In this document: piece after piece, positions 26,880 to 35,510 of the stretch | Layout: every line of letters begins with the position of its first letter | How positions within the stretch are numbered: position 1 is the first letter of the stretch | Assembly (NCBI GenBank): GCA_046349915.1 | Contig: JAXMBL010000008.1 | Location: 310,001-374,000 of the forward strand | Length of the DNA stretch: 64,000 bases | Direction of reading: 5' to 3' | From: CAIXSC01 sp046349915 | GTDB lineage: Bacteria; Planctomycetota; Planctomycetia; Pirellulales; Pirellulaceae | Notes under the pieces: generated by a model | What the model was told of the DNA's origin: nothing | Seen by the model: the letters and a program-made list of their open reading frames with translations, nothing else | Databases searched by the model: none | Position numbers and translations under genes: made by a program

Positions 26880-27332
26880 ATGCGGAGCTGCGTTGGAAGT
26901 CAGTCGGTTTCATGGGCCTGGGGGCTGGGGCTTTGCTTCGTGTTGAGTCTTCTGGTCGGGTGCGGATCTGCCAGTGGAAAAGGAAAGGTCGCAGGAAAGG
27001 TCACTTTTTCCGGTCAGCCGGTGACGGGCGGGAGCATTACGTTCGCCCCACTTGCGGCGCCTAACACGAGCGCGGGCGCCGAAGGGGGAGCTCGTCCCGC
27101 AACCGGCCGAGTCACCGAGGACGGAACATTCACCTTGAGTACCGACGAAGACGGAGATGGCGCACTCGTGGGGCGACATTCGGTGGTTTACTCGCCTCCC
27201 TCCGCCGCCACGGAAACCCCTGATCCTCGGACACCGCCATCGCCCTACTTTGGCCTAGTGCCGAAAGAACGCGAATTCGAGGTCAAGGAAGGCAGCAACG
27301 AAGTCACCGTGGAACTGGTGAAGCCTCAATAG
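26880..27332 (+). CDS. Small carboxypeptidase-regulatory-like lipoprotein
   Basis: A 150-residue lipoprotein. The signal sequence ends in the lipobox LLVGC (cysteine about residue 27), and the mature part is a single beta-sandwich domain (GKVTFSGQPVTGGSITFAP ... TGRVTEDGTFTLSTDEDGDGALVGRHSVVYSPP), as in transthyretin/carboxypeptidase-regulatory domains. Proteins of this form are very common in planctomycetes and are usually encoded next to DUF1559 genes, as here. Molecular role unknown; outer-membrane or periplasmic location inferred from the lipobox. Confidence 0.85.
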   Translation: MRSCVGSQSVSWAWGLGLCFVLSLLVGCGSASGKGKVAGKVTFSGQPVTGGSITFAPLAAPNTSAGAEGGARPATGRVTEDGTFTLSTDEDGDGALVGRHSVVYSPPSAATETPDPRTPPSPYFGLVPKEREFEVKEGSNEVTVELVKPQ

Positions 27333-27471
27333 TTTGCTCGCTTTGCGAGCACGAGCACGAGCGGGGCTGGGCTGAACTGGCGAGACAGCATTGAGAAGGG
27401 CTCTGTATCCCGTGTCTTGGGGCGGAGTTTCGTAAAGTCGAAGATCCCCCTCGCTAGGTGAGTTACTTTCG

Positions 27472-27500
27472 TTGACACGGGGAGGCCCGACGGCTAGAGT
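27472..27500 (+). promoter_or_regulatory. Sigma-70-type promoter for the DUF1559 gene
   Basis: TTGACA at 27472-27477 and TAGAGT at 27495-27500 with a 17-base spacer, 65 bases upstream of the DUF1559 start. The -35 box is a perfect consensus match and the -10 matches 4 of 6. It suggests that this gene can be transcribed apart from the upstream lipoprotein gene. Confidence 0.5.
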
Positions 27501-27565
27501 TTGGGCTCTCATCGTTCACTTTTCGCATCGTTTTTCTCATTCTCTGTTGTTCCAGCGAGGTCTTT

Positions 27566-28459
27566 ATGTGGAGCGAGCGTCCCTTGGGGCGGCGTCGTGG
27601 GTTTACGTTGGTGGAACTGTTGGTGGTGATCGCGATCATCGGCGTGCTTGTCGCACTGCTCTTGCCAGCCGTCCAAGCGGCTCGTGAAGCAGCTCGACGC
27701 AGCCAATGTTCCAACAATCTGAAGCAGATTGGATTAGGCTTCCACAATCACCACGACATCTTTGGTCGATTGCCTTCGGCGGGCGGTGGGACGACTGGCA
27801 ACCCGCCAACGGATCGCGGCGAGTGGGGATGGGCGTACGAGATCTTGCAGATGATCGAGCAAGGGAACGTGTTTGACAACACGAACGACTCGGCAGTCCG
27901 AGCCACGATCATCAAGACTTACGTTTGTCCCTCGCGTCGAGCGCCGATGTTGTTTAGCGGCACCGCTCGGTCCGATTATGCTGGCAACGGAGGGACTCGA
28001 GCAAACTCGGACGGCTTTACGGGGACAGTGGGGAGAAGCGATGCGCCGGGTCCGAATTGGCGTCGAGGCAAATTCACCATGGCCGACATCACGGATGGCA
28101 CCTCGAATGTGATCATTGTCGGAGAAAAGCTTGTCAATCGCCCGTCGATGGGCGGCACGGGCGGCGTCGATTTCAGCGACAACGAATCGTGGGCGGGCCC
28201 TGGCTACGCGGACGCGGACATCATGCGGGGCTGCTTGCCTGTCGGATCGCTGTGGTACACGCCGACTAAGGACACGAATCTAGCCGTTCCTCCCGACTCG
28301 GGACTCTTCTATCGGTTCGGCGCTGCGCATCCCGGCGGCGCTCAGTTCGTGCTCGGAGACGGTTCGGTCCGGTCGATCAGCTACACCGTCGATGCCACGA
28401 CTTTCATGCGAATCTGTGTGCTGAACGACGGTCAACCAATTAACGCTGGCAATCTGTGA
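27566..28459 (+). CDS. DUF1559 pseudopilin-like protein
   Basis: A 297-residue protein of the planctomycete DUF1559 family. The N-terminus is a type IV pilin/pseudopilin signal, RRRGFTLVELLVVIAIIGVL, with the Gly-Phe cleavage site and glutamate at +5. It is followed by LLPAVQAAREAARRSQCSNNLKQIGL and ends with the family's H-x-D-G-like motif (HPGGAQFVLGDGSVRSIS). It would be processed by a prepilin peptidase and assembled in or near the envelope. Its substrate-binding or structural role is unknown. The pilus-like inner-membrane genes at 5-12 kb might act on proteins of this kind (inference). Confidence 0.95.
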   Translation: MWSERPLGRRRGFTLVELLVVIAIIGVLVALLLPAVQAAREAARRSQCSNNLKQIGLGFHNHHDIFGRLPSAGGGTTGNPPTDRGEWGWAYEILQMIEQGNVFDNTNDSAVRATIIKTYVCPSRRAPMLFSGTARSDYAGNGGTRANSDGFTGTVGRSDAPGPNWRRGKFTMADITDGTSNVIIVGEKLVNRPSMGGTGGVDFSDNESWAGPGYADADIMRGCLPVGSLWYTPTKDTNLAVPPDSGLFYRFGAAHPGGAQFVLGDGSVRSISYTVDATTFMRICVLNDGQPINAGNL

Positions 28460-28477
28460 GCGAACGGCGCTCCGAAG

Positions 28478-28615
28478 TATGACGGACTTCGAGTCCGTCG
28501 ATGAGGGAGAGGCTACGTACGACGGACTTCTAGTCCGTCGAAGCGAAGTGCGGCGCTTTGTCGCTGCGAAGGACGCTGTGCGCGGACTTGAGCGACGGAC
28601 TGGAAGTCCGTCGTA
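28478..28615. repeat. Three family A palindromes, one head-to-head pair
   Basis: Copies at 28478-28500 (GACGGACTTCGAGTCCGTC), 28518-28540 (GACGGACTTCTAGTCCGTC, preceded by TAC) and 28593-28615 (GACGGACTGGAAGTCCGTC, followed by GTA). The last two face each other across 52 bp. They fill the gap between the DUF1559 gene and the membrane protein gene. Confidence 0.92.
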
Positions 28616-28670
28616 CGGGAGATCCTGGGACGCATCTTTTCGGCGTACTGGTCGCTAGTTACAGTGAGGC

Positions 28671-30353
28671 ATGCCTGAATTGCCTCTTACCGACAGTTGC
28701 GAATTGGAATCCGCGCCAGAATCGGCGGGTCGTGCCGTTTCTAGGAGGCAAGCTTGGCTGGAGACGGCGGCCATCCTTCTGCTGTTTGCGTTCTTCGCGG
28801 GTCAAGAGCCGCCCGCAGTTAATGAAGCTCACTATCTCTGCAAGGGGCGCCATTTTTGGAATCCCGCTTGGTGTGACCGAGACCTCTTTCTCGCTTCCAA
28901 AGAAGCTCATCTTGTATTCGCTTGGACGATTGGTTGGCTGGCCAGTATTTTCTCTCTGCCGACCGCCGCTTGGTGCGGTCGCTTGCTCGCCTGGGGCACG
29001 CTCGCTTGGAGTTGGCAACGTCTCAGCCGCACGGTGGTTCCGCGTCCGTGGGCCAGTGTGCTGACGGCCGGGCTGTGGTTGGCGATGGTGGAGCGAGCGG
29101 CGATGGCCGGCGAGTGGGTCGTGGGGGGAGTGGAAGCCAAGTGCTTTGCCTACTCGCTCGTGGTCCTGGGGCTCGAGTCGCTGGTACGCCAACGATGGAA
29201 TTATGCCCTGGCTCTCATGGGCCTGGCGACGTCATTTCACGTCTTGGTTGGCGGCTGGTCGCTCGTGGCGCTCGGCGCCGCGTGGCTTTCCTGCGGCCGA
29301 CATCGTCCGTCGGTGGAGTCGTTGTGGCGAGGCGGAGCGGCGGCCATTCTGTTGGCTCTACCTGGGTTGATTCCCGCGGTGCTGCTGACGGGCGGCGACG
29401 ATCCAACGACGGTGGCCGAGGCGGAGTGGATCTATGTCTATGGCCGATTGTCTCACCACTTGGTCTTTCATCGACTGGCTCTGACGGACATTCTGGCTCA
29501 TATCGGTTTGCTGGCCTTGTTTCTGACGGTCGCGTTCGCCACTCCCTGTCGGTTCGTGCAAACCGACCCCAACGGCCCGGTCCGGCTGGGGCAACGTCCT
29601 CTGCGAGGGTTTGTGTTGGGCGCCGTGGGGCTGGCGGTGATCGGTGCGGTCATCGATCAGTTGCTGCTCGGCCACTGGGAGTTGTCCGCGAAGTTGTTGC
29701 GCTACTACTGGTTCCGCATGAGCGACGCTTTCTTGCCGCTTGGCGCCTCGCTGGTCGTGGTGGCCGCGGCCGTGCGTTGGCGAGCTAACCGGCCCCATTT
29801 GGCTCGAGTGACTCTGGCGGCTGCGTCCTTGGCGTCGCTTGTCAACTTGGTCGACGCATCGTATCGCCATGGAGTGCTTGCACCGCGCGGCCTGGACCCT
29901 CAATGGAACGCCTTGGTTCGGTTCGACCTGGCAGCGCCTGAGGATTTAGCGAAATTGAGTACCGATTGGCAAAGGACTTGCGAGTGGATTCGCAGGGAAA
30001 CGCCGCCCGATGCTCTTTTCCTCACCCCTCGCAGTCAGCAGACGTTCAAATGGTTGGCTCAACGAGCGGAGGTGGTGAACGTCAAGGATATTCCTCAAGA
30101 TGCTCGAGCGGTGGTAGCTTGGCAATTCCGCCGCGAGGCGGTGTATCCGCCCGTGACCACGACAGCCGGGCTAGCGGGACATGGTGCGGCGGGGTTGGTT
30201 GAGTTGGCGCGTCGTTATGGGGCCGAGTACATTGTGGTGGACGAGCACTTGAGTAGGCGGCGACTCCCTCTGCCGGTGCTCTTTCCACCAGCGGATCGCG
30301 AGGCGGCGTTCCGCGTATATCGGGTCCCCTCGCCGACTCGTTCGACCCCATGA
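28671..30353 (+). CDS. Multi-pass inner-membrane protein (planctomycete family)
   Basis: A 560-residue protein with about ten predicted membrane segments between residues 30 and 390 (for example ILLLFAFFAGQ, LVFAWTIGWLASIFSL, AILLALPGLIPAVLLTGG, IGLLALFLTVAFA, GFVLGAVGLAVIGAVI) and a soluble C-terminal domain of about 160 residues (TCEWIRRETPPDALFLTPR...). This layout resembles GT-C-type membrane glycosyltransferases, and also an uncharacterised planctomycete family I believe to be DUF6798; neither is certain. The stop overlaps the start of the Nudix gene (ATGA at 30350-30353), which indicates co-translation. Confidence 0.75.
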   Translation: MPELPLTDSCELESAPESAGRAVSRRQAWLETAAILLLFAFFAGQEPPAVNEAHYLCKGRHFWNPAWCDRDLFLASKEAHLVFAWTIGWLASIFSLPTAAWCGRLLAWGTLAWSWQRLSRTVVPRPWASVLTAGLWLAMVERAAMAGEWVVGGVEAKCFAYSLVVLGLESLVRQRWNYALALMGLATSFHVLVGGWSLVALGAAWLSCGRHRPSVESLWRGGAAAILLALPGLIPAVLLTGGDDPTTVAEAEWIYVYGRLSHHLVFHRLALTDILAHIGLLALFLTVAFATPCRFVQTDPNGPVRLGQRPLRGFVLGAVGLAVIGAVIDQLLLGHWELSAKLLRYYWFRMSDAFLPLGASLVVVAAAVRWRANRPHLARVTLAAASLASLVNLVDASYRHGVLAPRGLDPQWNALVRFDLAAPEDLAKLSTDWQRTCEWIRRETPPDALFLTPRSQQTFKWLAQRAEVVNVKDIPQDARAVVAWQFRREAVYPPVTTTAGLAGHGAAGLVELARRYGAEYIVVDEHLSRRRLPLPVLFPPADREAAFRVYRVPSPTRSTP

Positions 30354-31060
30354 CTTCCGACGCCTCCCCCTTCCCTGGCAACTCCCGGAAAACAGCCGCG
30401 CGCGTCTGGGAACCGCCGTCCTTCGAGCGGTTGGCGGAGCGTTTGGGACAACGTCTGCAAGGAGCTTTGCCGGGGCGAGCGGCCCATCGCGACTTCCCTC
30501 ATGAATTGGCCTATGGACGGCATTCCGGGCCGCCGCCCGTAAACGCTCGTCCGGCCGCCGTGCTGATCTTGCTTTATCCACACCAGCAACAGTGGCATTT
30601 GCCGATGTTGCTGCGACCGAGTCATATGGCGGCGCACGCTGGGCAGGTGGCATTTCCTGGAGGAATGACGGAGCCCGGTGAATCGCCTGAACAATGTGCG
30701 GCTCGAGAAGCGTTCGAGGAATTGGGGATCGATCCAGAAGGGCTGCTGTTTCTGGGGCGACTTTCCCCCATCTTTGTGTTTGCTAGCAACTTCCGCGTAA
30801 CCCCCTGCGTTGCGGTGGGGGCGGCTCGGCCCGAATTTCGAGCTCAACCCGAGGAAGTTGACGAGGTGATCGAGTTGCCATTGACCGAGCTCTGGAATCC
30901 GACTCGCCAGGGTCGTCATGTGGTGCGTCGCCAAGGGATCGAGTTTGAAGTGCCTCATATCGAGTATTCCGACAGGAGAATCTGGGGCGCGACACGAATG
31001 CTGCTCGGGGAGCTTCAGCATCTGATTGAGACGCTCGCCTGTCGTACGACGGACTTCTAG
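30350..31060 (+). CDS. Nudix hydrolase, CoA-pyrophosphatase-like
   Basis: A 236-residue Nudix enzyme. The Nudix box is perfect: GGMTEPGESPEQCAAREAF and EELGI (GX5EX7REUXEEXGU), binding the Mg ions for pyrophosphate hydrolysis. The preceding LRPSHMAAHAGQVAFPGG matches the NudL/YeaB CoA pyrophosphatase group, so CoA or a related nucleoside diphosphate derivative is the likely substrate. The last five codons and the TAG stop (RTTDF-stop) are contributed by a family A palindrome, so the ancestral C-terminus was probably different. It overlaps the upstream membrane gene by 4 bases. Confidence 0.88.
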   Translation: MTSDASPFPGNSRKTAARVWEPPSFERLAERLGQRLQGALPGRAAHRDFPHELAYGRHSGPPPVNARPAAVLILLYPHQQQWHLPMLLRPSHMAAHAGQVAFPGGMTEPGESPEQCAAREAFEELGIDPEGLLFLGRLSPIFVFASNFRVTPCVAVGAARPEFRAQPEEVDEVIELPLTELWNPTRQGRHVVRRQGIEFEVPHIEYSDRRIWGATRMLLGELQHLIETLACRTTDF

Positions 31061-31144
31061 TCTGTCGCTCCGCCGCGGCGTGCGCGTCCTGCCGTGCGGC
31101 GCGTTTGGTGCGTCACGGTTCGACGGGCTAGAAGTCCGTCGTAC
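31045..31144. repeat. Family A palindrome pair overlapping the Nudix stop codon
   Basis: A forward copy at 31045-31067 (GACGGACTTCTAGTCTGTC) and an inverted copy at 31121-31144 (GACGGGCTAGAAGTCCGTC, followed by GTAC), 53 bp apart. The TAG in the loop of the first copy is the Nudix stop codon. Confidence 0.9.
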
Positions 31145-31153
31145 TTGGATGCC

Positions 31154-31184
31154 TTGTTTCGCGAACCCTCACGCTCGCTATACT
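31154..31184 (+). promoter_or_regulatory. Possible promoter of argC-argJ
   Basis: TATACT at 31179-31184 is a good -10 box; TTGTTT at 31154-31159 is a weak -35 with a 19-base spacer. It lies 85 bp before argC and after the palindrome pair. Low certainty. Confidence 0.3.
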
Positions 31185-31269
31185 GTCGACTTATTCCAGT
31201 GGAACTGGAATCGAGTGCGACGCCGAAGCGTTGGCGGGAAGATAAGTTGAATTGGGGGACAAGCGGCAC

Positions 31270-32280
31270 ATGGTACGAGTCGGCATATTGGGAGCTACAG
31301 GTTATACGGCGCTCGAAGCAATGAAGCTGTTGCTGCGACACCCCGAAGCTCAAATCACCGTGCTGACCAGCCGGCAGGAAGGCCGCCCTCATCTTGGTTC
31401 CGTCCACCCGCAACTGGCCGGTCGGCTTGACCTGCGGCTCGAAGATCTCGGGCCTGCGGAGGTCGCTCAGCGAGCCGACTGTGTGTTTAGCTGCCTGCCG
31501 CACGCGGCGTCGGCCGAAGCGGTGGCTGCTCTGTTGGATAGAGGAGTGCGCGTTGTCGACTTCAGTGCTGACTATCGGCTAGACAGCGCTGAGTCTTACA
31601 AGGAGTGGTACGAGCACGAACATCCCGATCCGGCTCGAGTGGGACCGACAGTGTATGGTTTGCCCGAGTTGTTCAAAGAGCGAATTGTCGGCGCGAAGCT
31701 GGTCGCGAACCCTGGCTGTTATCCGACGTCGGCGATTCTTGCACTCACGCCGTTGTTGAAGGCGGGGTTGATCGATACCGACGACATTCTGGTGGACAGT
31801 AAGAGCGGCGTGAGTGGCGCGGGACGCACGCCCAAGCTGGGAACGCATTTTCCCGAGTGCAACGAGAGCTTGTCGGCGTACGGCGTGGGCAAGCATCGCC
31901 ACACGCCTGAAATCGATCAAGTCATTGGCCGAGCCACGGGCAAATCGGTCAGCGTGATTTTCACGCCTCACTTGATTCCGATGGATCGAGGCATTCTGAC
32001 CACGACTTATTCGAAGCCGACGCGAGAAGTATCCGAGTCGGAACTCTTGGCGACTCTGCGCGACTTCTATCGCGATTGTCCGTTCGTTCGCGTGCGTGAT
32101 TCGTTGCCCGCGACCAAAGACGTCGCCTACACCAACTTCTGTGACATTACGGTTCGACGAGTGCGTCAGCGAGTGTTGACGATCAGTTGCATCGACAATC
32201 TGATTAAGGGCGCTTCGGGGGCCGCGGTTCAGAATTTTAATCTGATGTATGGCTTCCCCGAGACGACGGCATTGTTGTAA
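31270..32280 (+). CDS. argC: N-acetyl-gamma-glutamyl-phosphate reductase
   Basis: A 336-residue NADP-dependent enzyme that reduces N-acetylglutamyl phosphate to the semialdehyde in arginine synthesis. The Rossmann start MVRVGILGATGYTALE, the active-site cysteine in ANPGCYPTSAILALTPL and the KSGVSGAGR segment are all present. I use the ATG at 31270; a TTG at 31252 would add six residues without conservation. It is followed 82 bp later by argJ, so both are probably co-transcribed. Confidence 0.96.
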   Translation: MVRVGILGATGYTALEAMKLLLRHPEAQITVLTSRQEGRPHLGSVHPQLAGRLDLRLEDLGPAEVAQRADCVFSCLPHAASAEAVAALLDRGVRVVDFSADYRLDSAESYKEWYEHEHPDPARVGPTVYGLPELFKERIVGAKLVANPGCYPTSAILALTPLLKAGLIDTDDILVDSKSGVSGAGRTPKLGTHFPECNESLSAYGVGKHRHTPEIDQVIGRATGKSVSVIFTPHLIPMDRGILTTTYSKPTREVSESELLATLRDFYRDCPFVRVRDSLPATKDVAYTNFCDITVRRVRQRVLTISCIDNLIKGASGAAVQNFNLMYGFPETTALL

Positions 32281-32362
32281 CTGGCCGAAGTTCGCGTGCG
32301 GCTCGCGTCACTTTGTTCTCCCTTCCCCTTTGGACTCGCAGCACTTGCATCGAGGCGACACG

Positions 32363-33556
32363 ATGACGATCCAGGTTCCTCATGGTTTTCGATTGGCGAG
32401 CGTTTCGTGCGGCATCAAGCGCGATGCCAGCCGCCCTGACTTTACGATGATTCACTGCCCGCGAGGCGCCACCGCGGCCGGCGTGTATACGCAGAATCTC
32501 GTCTTCGCGGCGCCCGTCGCTTACGATCGGGCTCGTACGCCATCGGCCGACATCCGCGTATTGGCGATCAATTCGGGGAACGCCAATGCTTGCACGGGCG
32601 AGCGCGGGATGCGGGACGCGGCGGCGATGGCCAACTATGCCGCCGCCGCTTGCGGCGCTCAAGCCGATCAAGCCTTGGTCATGTCGACGGGAATTATTGG
32701 CGAGTTTTTGCCGATGGAGAAGATTGCGGCGGGCGCGAAAGCAGCCGCCGCTCAATTGGGCGACGACGAGCAGGCGTTTCTGGCGGCGGCTCGGGGGATC
32801 ATGACCACCGACAAGTTCCATAAGATCGCGGCTCGGACGATCGAGTTGAGTGGGACGCCGATTCGGCTCGCGGGCATGTGCAAGGGCGCCGGCATGATTG
32901 GCCCCAACATGGCCACGATGTTGGCCATCGTGCTGACCGATGCTCGCTTGTCGCCCGCTGCCGCTCAGACGGCGTTACGAGAGGCGACCGATTCGAGTTT
33001 CAACTGCATCTCGGTGGAAGGGCACATGAGCACCAACGACACGTTGGTGCTGCTCGCCAGCGGTGCGGCGGACGGGCCCGAATTGACGGGGGCGGATTTG
33101 GCGGCGTTCCAGCGTGCACTGAATGAGTTGTGTGTGGAGCTGTGCCGACAGATCCCCGACGACGGCGAAGGATCGTCTCATCTGATCACGATCGACGTCC
33201 GCGGCTGCCGCACTCGCGAGGAAGCTCGCCGGATCGCGAAGACCATCGCGGAAAGCGCGCTGGTCAAAACGGCGATCTGCGGCGCCGACCCGAACTGGGG
33301 GCGCATTGTCTCGGCGGCCGGCTATGCTGGCGTGATATTCAATCCCGCCAAGCTCGACCTGCACATCAATGGTCTGTCGCTGTACCAGCAAGGGAGGCCG
33401 GTCGAGTTCGACGCGAATACGGTATCGTCGTCGATCAAGGATAATCGCGAGTGTCGCATCGAGTTGACTCTGGCGGAAGGAACCGCTCACTGTCGCTTTT
33501 GGACGAGCGACCTGGGCCACGAGTACATCCGGATCAACGCCGACTACCACACGTGA
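32363..33556 (+). CDS. argJ: Glutamate N-acetyltransferase / ornithine acetyltransferase
   Basis: A 397-residue self-cleaving Ntn-type enzyme that transfers acetyl from acetylornithine to glutamate, making the arginine pathway cyclic. The cleavage and nucleophile site is in CKGAGMIGPNMATMLAIV, with the threonine of MATML as the nucleophile; AINSGNANACTG and GADPNWGRI are further signatures. The ATG at 32363 is the family start; a longer frame runs back into the argC end. Whether it also uses acetyl-CoA (bifunctional form) cannot be told here. Confidence 0.95.
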   Translation: MTIQVPHGFRLASVSCGIKRDASRPDFTMIHCPRGATAAGVYTQNLVFAAPVAYDRARTPSADIRVLAINSGNANACTGERGMRDAAAMANYAAAACGAQADQALVMSTGIIGEFLPMEKIAAGAKAAAAQLGDDEQAFLAAARGIMTTDKFHKIAARTIELSGTPIRLAGMCKGAGMIGPNMATMLAIVLTDARLSPAAAQTALREATDSSFNCISVEGHMSTNDTLVLLASGAADGPELTGADLAAFQRALNELCVELCRQIPDDGEGSSHLITIDVRGCRTREEARRIAKTIAESALVKTAICGADPNWGRIVSAAGYAGVIFNPAKLDLHINGLSLYQQGRPVEFDANTVSSSIKDNRECRIELTLAEGTAHCRFWTSDLGHEYIRINADYHT

Positions 33557-33920
33557 GAGGTTGATCGTTGAGAGAGCGGTGATGAGGAGTCGTAGGGTGC
33601 GTCGAACCGGGCGGCGAGCGATTCTGCCATTACCGGTAGCTCCACCACCGCCCGGTGAAAACGCACCGTATCGTTGCGTGGGCGTGGCAGCTTCGCTAAC
33701 GCTGCCGCGTGTGTTGGGCTTCTCTCGGACTGGCGGATCGTTCGGTGCGCATGGTGCGTCTGCGCCTTCGGCTTGACGGCGCCCTACGAGAAGTGAGAGA
33801 GTCTCGCAGGCGGGTTGTCAGCGTCAGCAAAAGAAACGAACATTCTTACAGTTCGCCCATCATCAATCACTTGAGCGGAAATGGCCGCAAGAGGCTGATC
33901 CCTTCACTGGAGTCACGAAC
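33557..33920. other. 364-bp gap with a MITE-like element
   Basis: The region between argJ and the ceramidase-like gene has no convincing gene. Most of it is the inverted-repeat element at 33591-33788. The last 130 bp must hold the promoter of the ceramidase-like gene, but no clear boxes are visible. Confidence 0.5.
33591..33788. mobile_element. MITE-like element with imperfect terminal inverted repeats
   Basis: A 198-bp non-coding stretch bounded by CGTAGGGTGCGTC and the inverse of CGTAGGGCGCCGTC. Inside are GGTGCGTC/ACGCACC fragments and a hairpin GGCAGC...GCTGCC at 33688-33708. It has no open frame of its own. Classification as a non-autonomous element is inference; only one copy is in the window. 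Confidence 0.4.
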
Positions 33921-35366
33921 ATGAGTCCTCCCGAATCGCGTCGCGCCTTGATCTCGAGACGACTCGCACTGCAACAGGCCGTTGGGGGATTGGCCGGAGC
34001 AACTTGGGGCTCGTGTCTTGACGCCGGTCCGTTCGCCAGGATGCTCCATGCGGCCGATCCCGCGAAACCAACTCACTGGAAAGCTGGGGTTGCCAAAGCT
34101 GTCATCACTCCCGAAAAATCGGTCTGGTTGGCGGGGTACGGATCAAGGCGAGCTCCGGATGGAAAACTGCATGACCTATGGATGAAGGCGCTCGCGCTTG
34201 AGGATCTCGAGGGGCGGCGAGTGGTCCTGGTCACCAGCGACTTCCAAGGCGTGCCGAAGGTGATGAGCGATCGCGTATTCGACCAGGTGCGCACCAAGTA
34301 CCAACTTGAACGCTCACAAGTCATGCTCACCTTTTCTCACAACCACTGCGGGCCGCGCCTCGGCGACGATTTGATCGATTACTACCCGGTGGATGCGGAA
34401 CAAGAACAGTTGGTGGCTGAATACACGACTCAAATGGTTGACCGCTGCGTCGCCATGATTGGCGAGTCGCTGCGAGGGCTGGCGCCGGCTCATCTGGCTC
34501 AAGGGGAGGGTAAGGCGACTTTTGCGGTGAATCGCAGGAACAACAAAGAAGCGGAGGTGCCCGCGTTGATGGCGGCGGGCACACCGCTGAAAGGACCGGT
34601 GGACCACTCCGTTCCCATCCTCTCCGTGACTCGACCCGATGGCTCGCCCCTGGCTATTCTCTTCGGTTACGCCTGCCATCCGACAACTCTTAGCTTCATG
34701 ACGTGGTGTGGCGATTACCCTGGGTTCGCTCAGATTGAAATCGAGAAGAACCACCCCGGCGCCCAAGCGATGTTCGTCAACACGTGCGGCGGCGATCAGA
34801 ATCCACTGCCGCGCCGCAGCGTCGAATTGTGCCAAAAGTATGGTCACATGTTGGCGGTAGGAGTGGAAGAAGGCCTGAAGAGTCCGCTCAAGCCCGTGGG
34901 ACCGGGGATTCGCACGGCTTTCGAGCTGATCGACTTGGCGTACTTGAACGTAGTGAGTCGCGAGGAGCTTACGGCACTGACCAGCGATGCCAACGCCATC
35001 AAGGCTCGCTGGGCCGCTCGGTTGCTGGGCAAACTGGCTGCGGGCGAGAAGTTTGCGCCCGCTTACCCCTATCCCATTCACGCGTGGCGATTAGGGAATG
35101 AGATGCTGGTGATTGGCATGGGGGCCGAAACCGTCGTCGACTACGCCTTGCGATTCAAACGCGAATTTGGACCAGGGACTTGGGTCTGCGGGTATTCGGA
35201 CGACATGATTTCGTACATCCCTTCACGTCGAGTTTGGGAAGAGGGCGGTTACGAAGGTGGGACCAGTTTATACGAGTATGGTCGCCCCGCCTTCCGCTGG
35301 GCGGGCGATATCGAGGAGCGCATTGCCAACTCGGTTCACAAACTCGTTAAGCAAGTGCGAAAGTAA
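33921..35366 (+). CDS. Neutral/alkaline ceramidase-like N-terminal domain protein
   Basis: A 481-residue exported protein. The N-terminus SRRLALQQAVGGLAGATWGS resembles a twin-arginine signal in weakened form. The mature part begins with AGVAKAVITPEKSVWLAGYGSR and includes the metal-binding TFSHNHCGPRL and FGYACHPTTL motifs of the neutral ceramidase N-terminal domain. It lacks the C-terminal immunoglobulin-like domain of true ceramidases. In planctomycetes this domain is common and its substrate is unknown; amide or lactone hydrolysis is possible. The gene converges on the phosphatase gene across a family A cluster. Confidence 0.87.
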   Translation: MSPPESRRALISRRLALQQAVGGLAGATWGSCLDAGPFARMLHAADPAKPTHWKAGVAKAVITPEKSVWLAGYGSRRAPDGKLHDLWMKALALEDLEGRRVVLVTSDFQGVPKVMSDRVFDQVRTKYQLERSQVMLTFSHNHCGPRLGDDLIDYYPVDAEQEQLVAEYTTQMVDRCVAMIGESLRGLAPAHLAQGEGKATFAVNRRNNKEAEVPALMAAGTPLKGPVDHSVPILSVTRPDGSPLAILFGYACHPTTLSFMTWCGDYPGFAQIEIEKNHPGAQAMFVNTCGGDQNPLPRRSVELCQKYGHMLAVGVEEGLKSPLKPVGPGIRTAFELIDLAYLNVVSREELTALTSDANAIKARWAARLLGKLAAGEKFAPAYPYPIHAWRLGNEMLVIGMGAETVVDYALRFKREFGPGTWVCGYSDDMISYIPSRRVWEEGGYEGGTSLYEYGRPAFRWAGDIEERIANSVHKLVKQVRK

Positions 35367-35371
35367 CCATG

Positions 35372-35507
35372 TACGACGGACTTCCAGTCCGTCGACCTGT
35401 CGTGGGCGTGATGCCGCTGGCGCCCAGGTGTGCTCGGAGCGGTCGCGAGCGACGGACTGGAAGTCCGTCGTACAAATTAGGAGCGACGGACTTCCAGTCC
35501 GTCGTAC
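35372..35507. repeat. Three family A palindromes between convergent genes
   Basis: Copies at 35372-35394, 35450-35473 and 35484-35507. The first two face each other across 55 bp (TAC...CGTCG then CGACGG...GTAC). The third has the TTCCAGT loop of the forward type but GTAC on the reverse-type side. They occupy almost all of the 144 bp between the ceramidase-like and phosphatase stops and could act as a two-way terminator (inference). Confidence 0.92.
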
Positions 35508-35510
35508 ATT

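Noticed and set aside
35372..35507. Family A palindromes as plain rho-independent terminators
   Set aside because: They lack U-tracts and occur in divergent promoter gaps (26684, 41212-41368) as well as after genes, so termination cannot be their general role.
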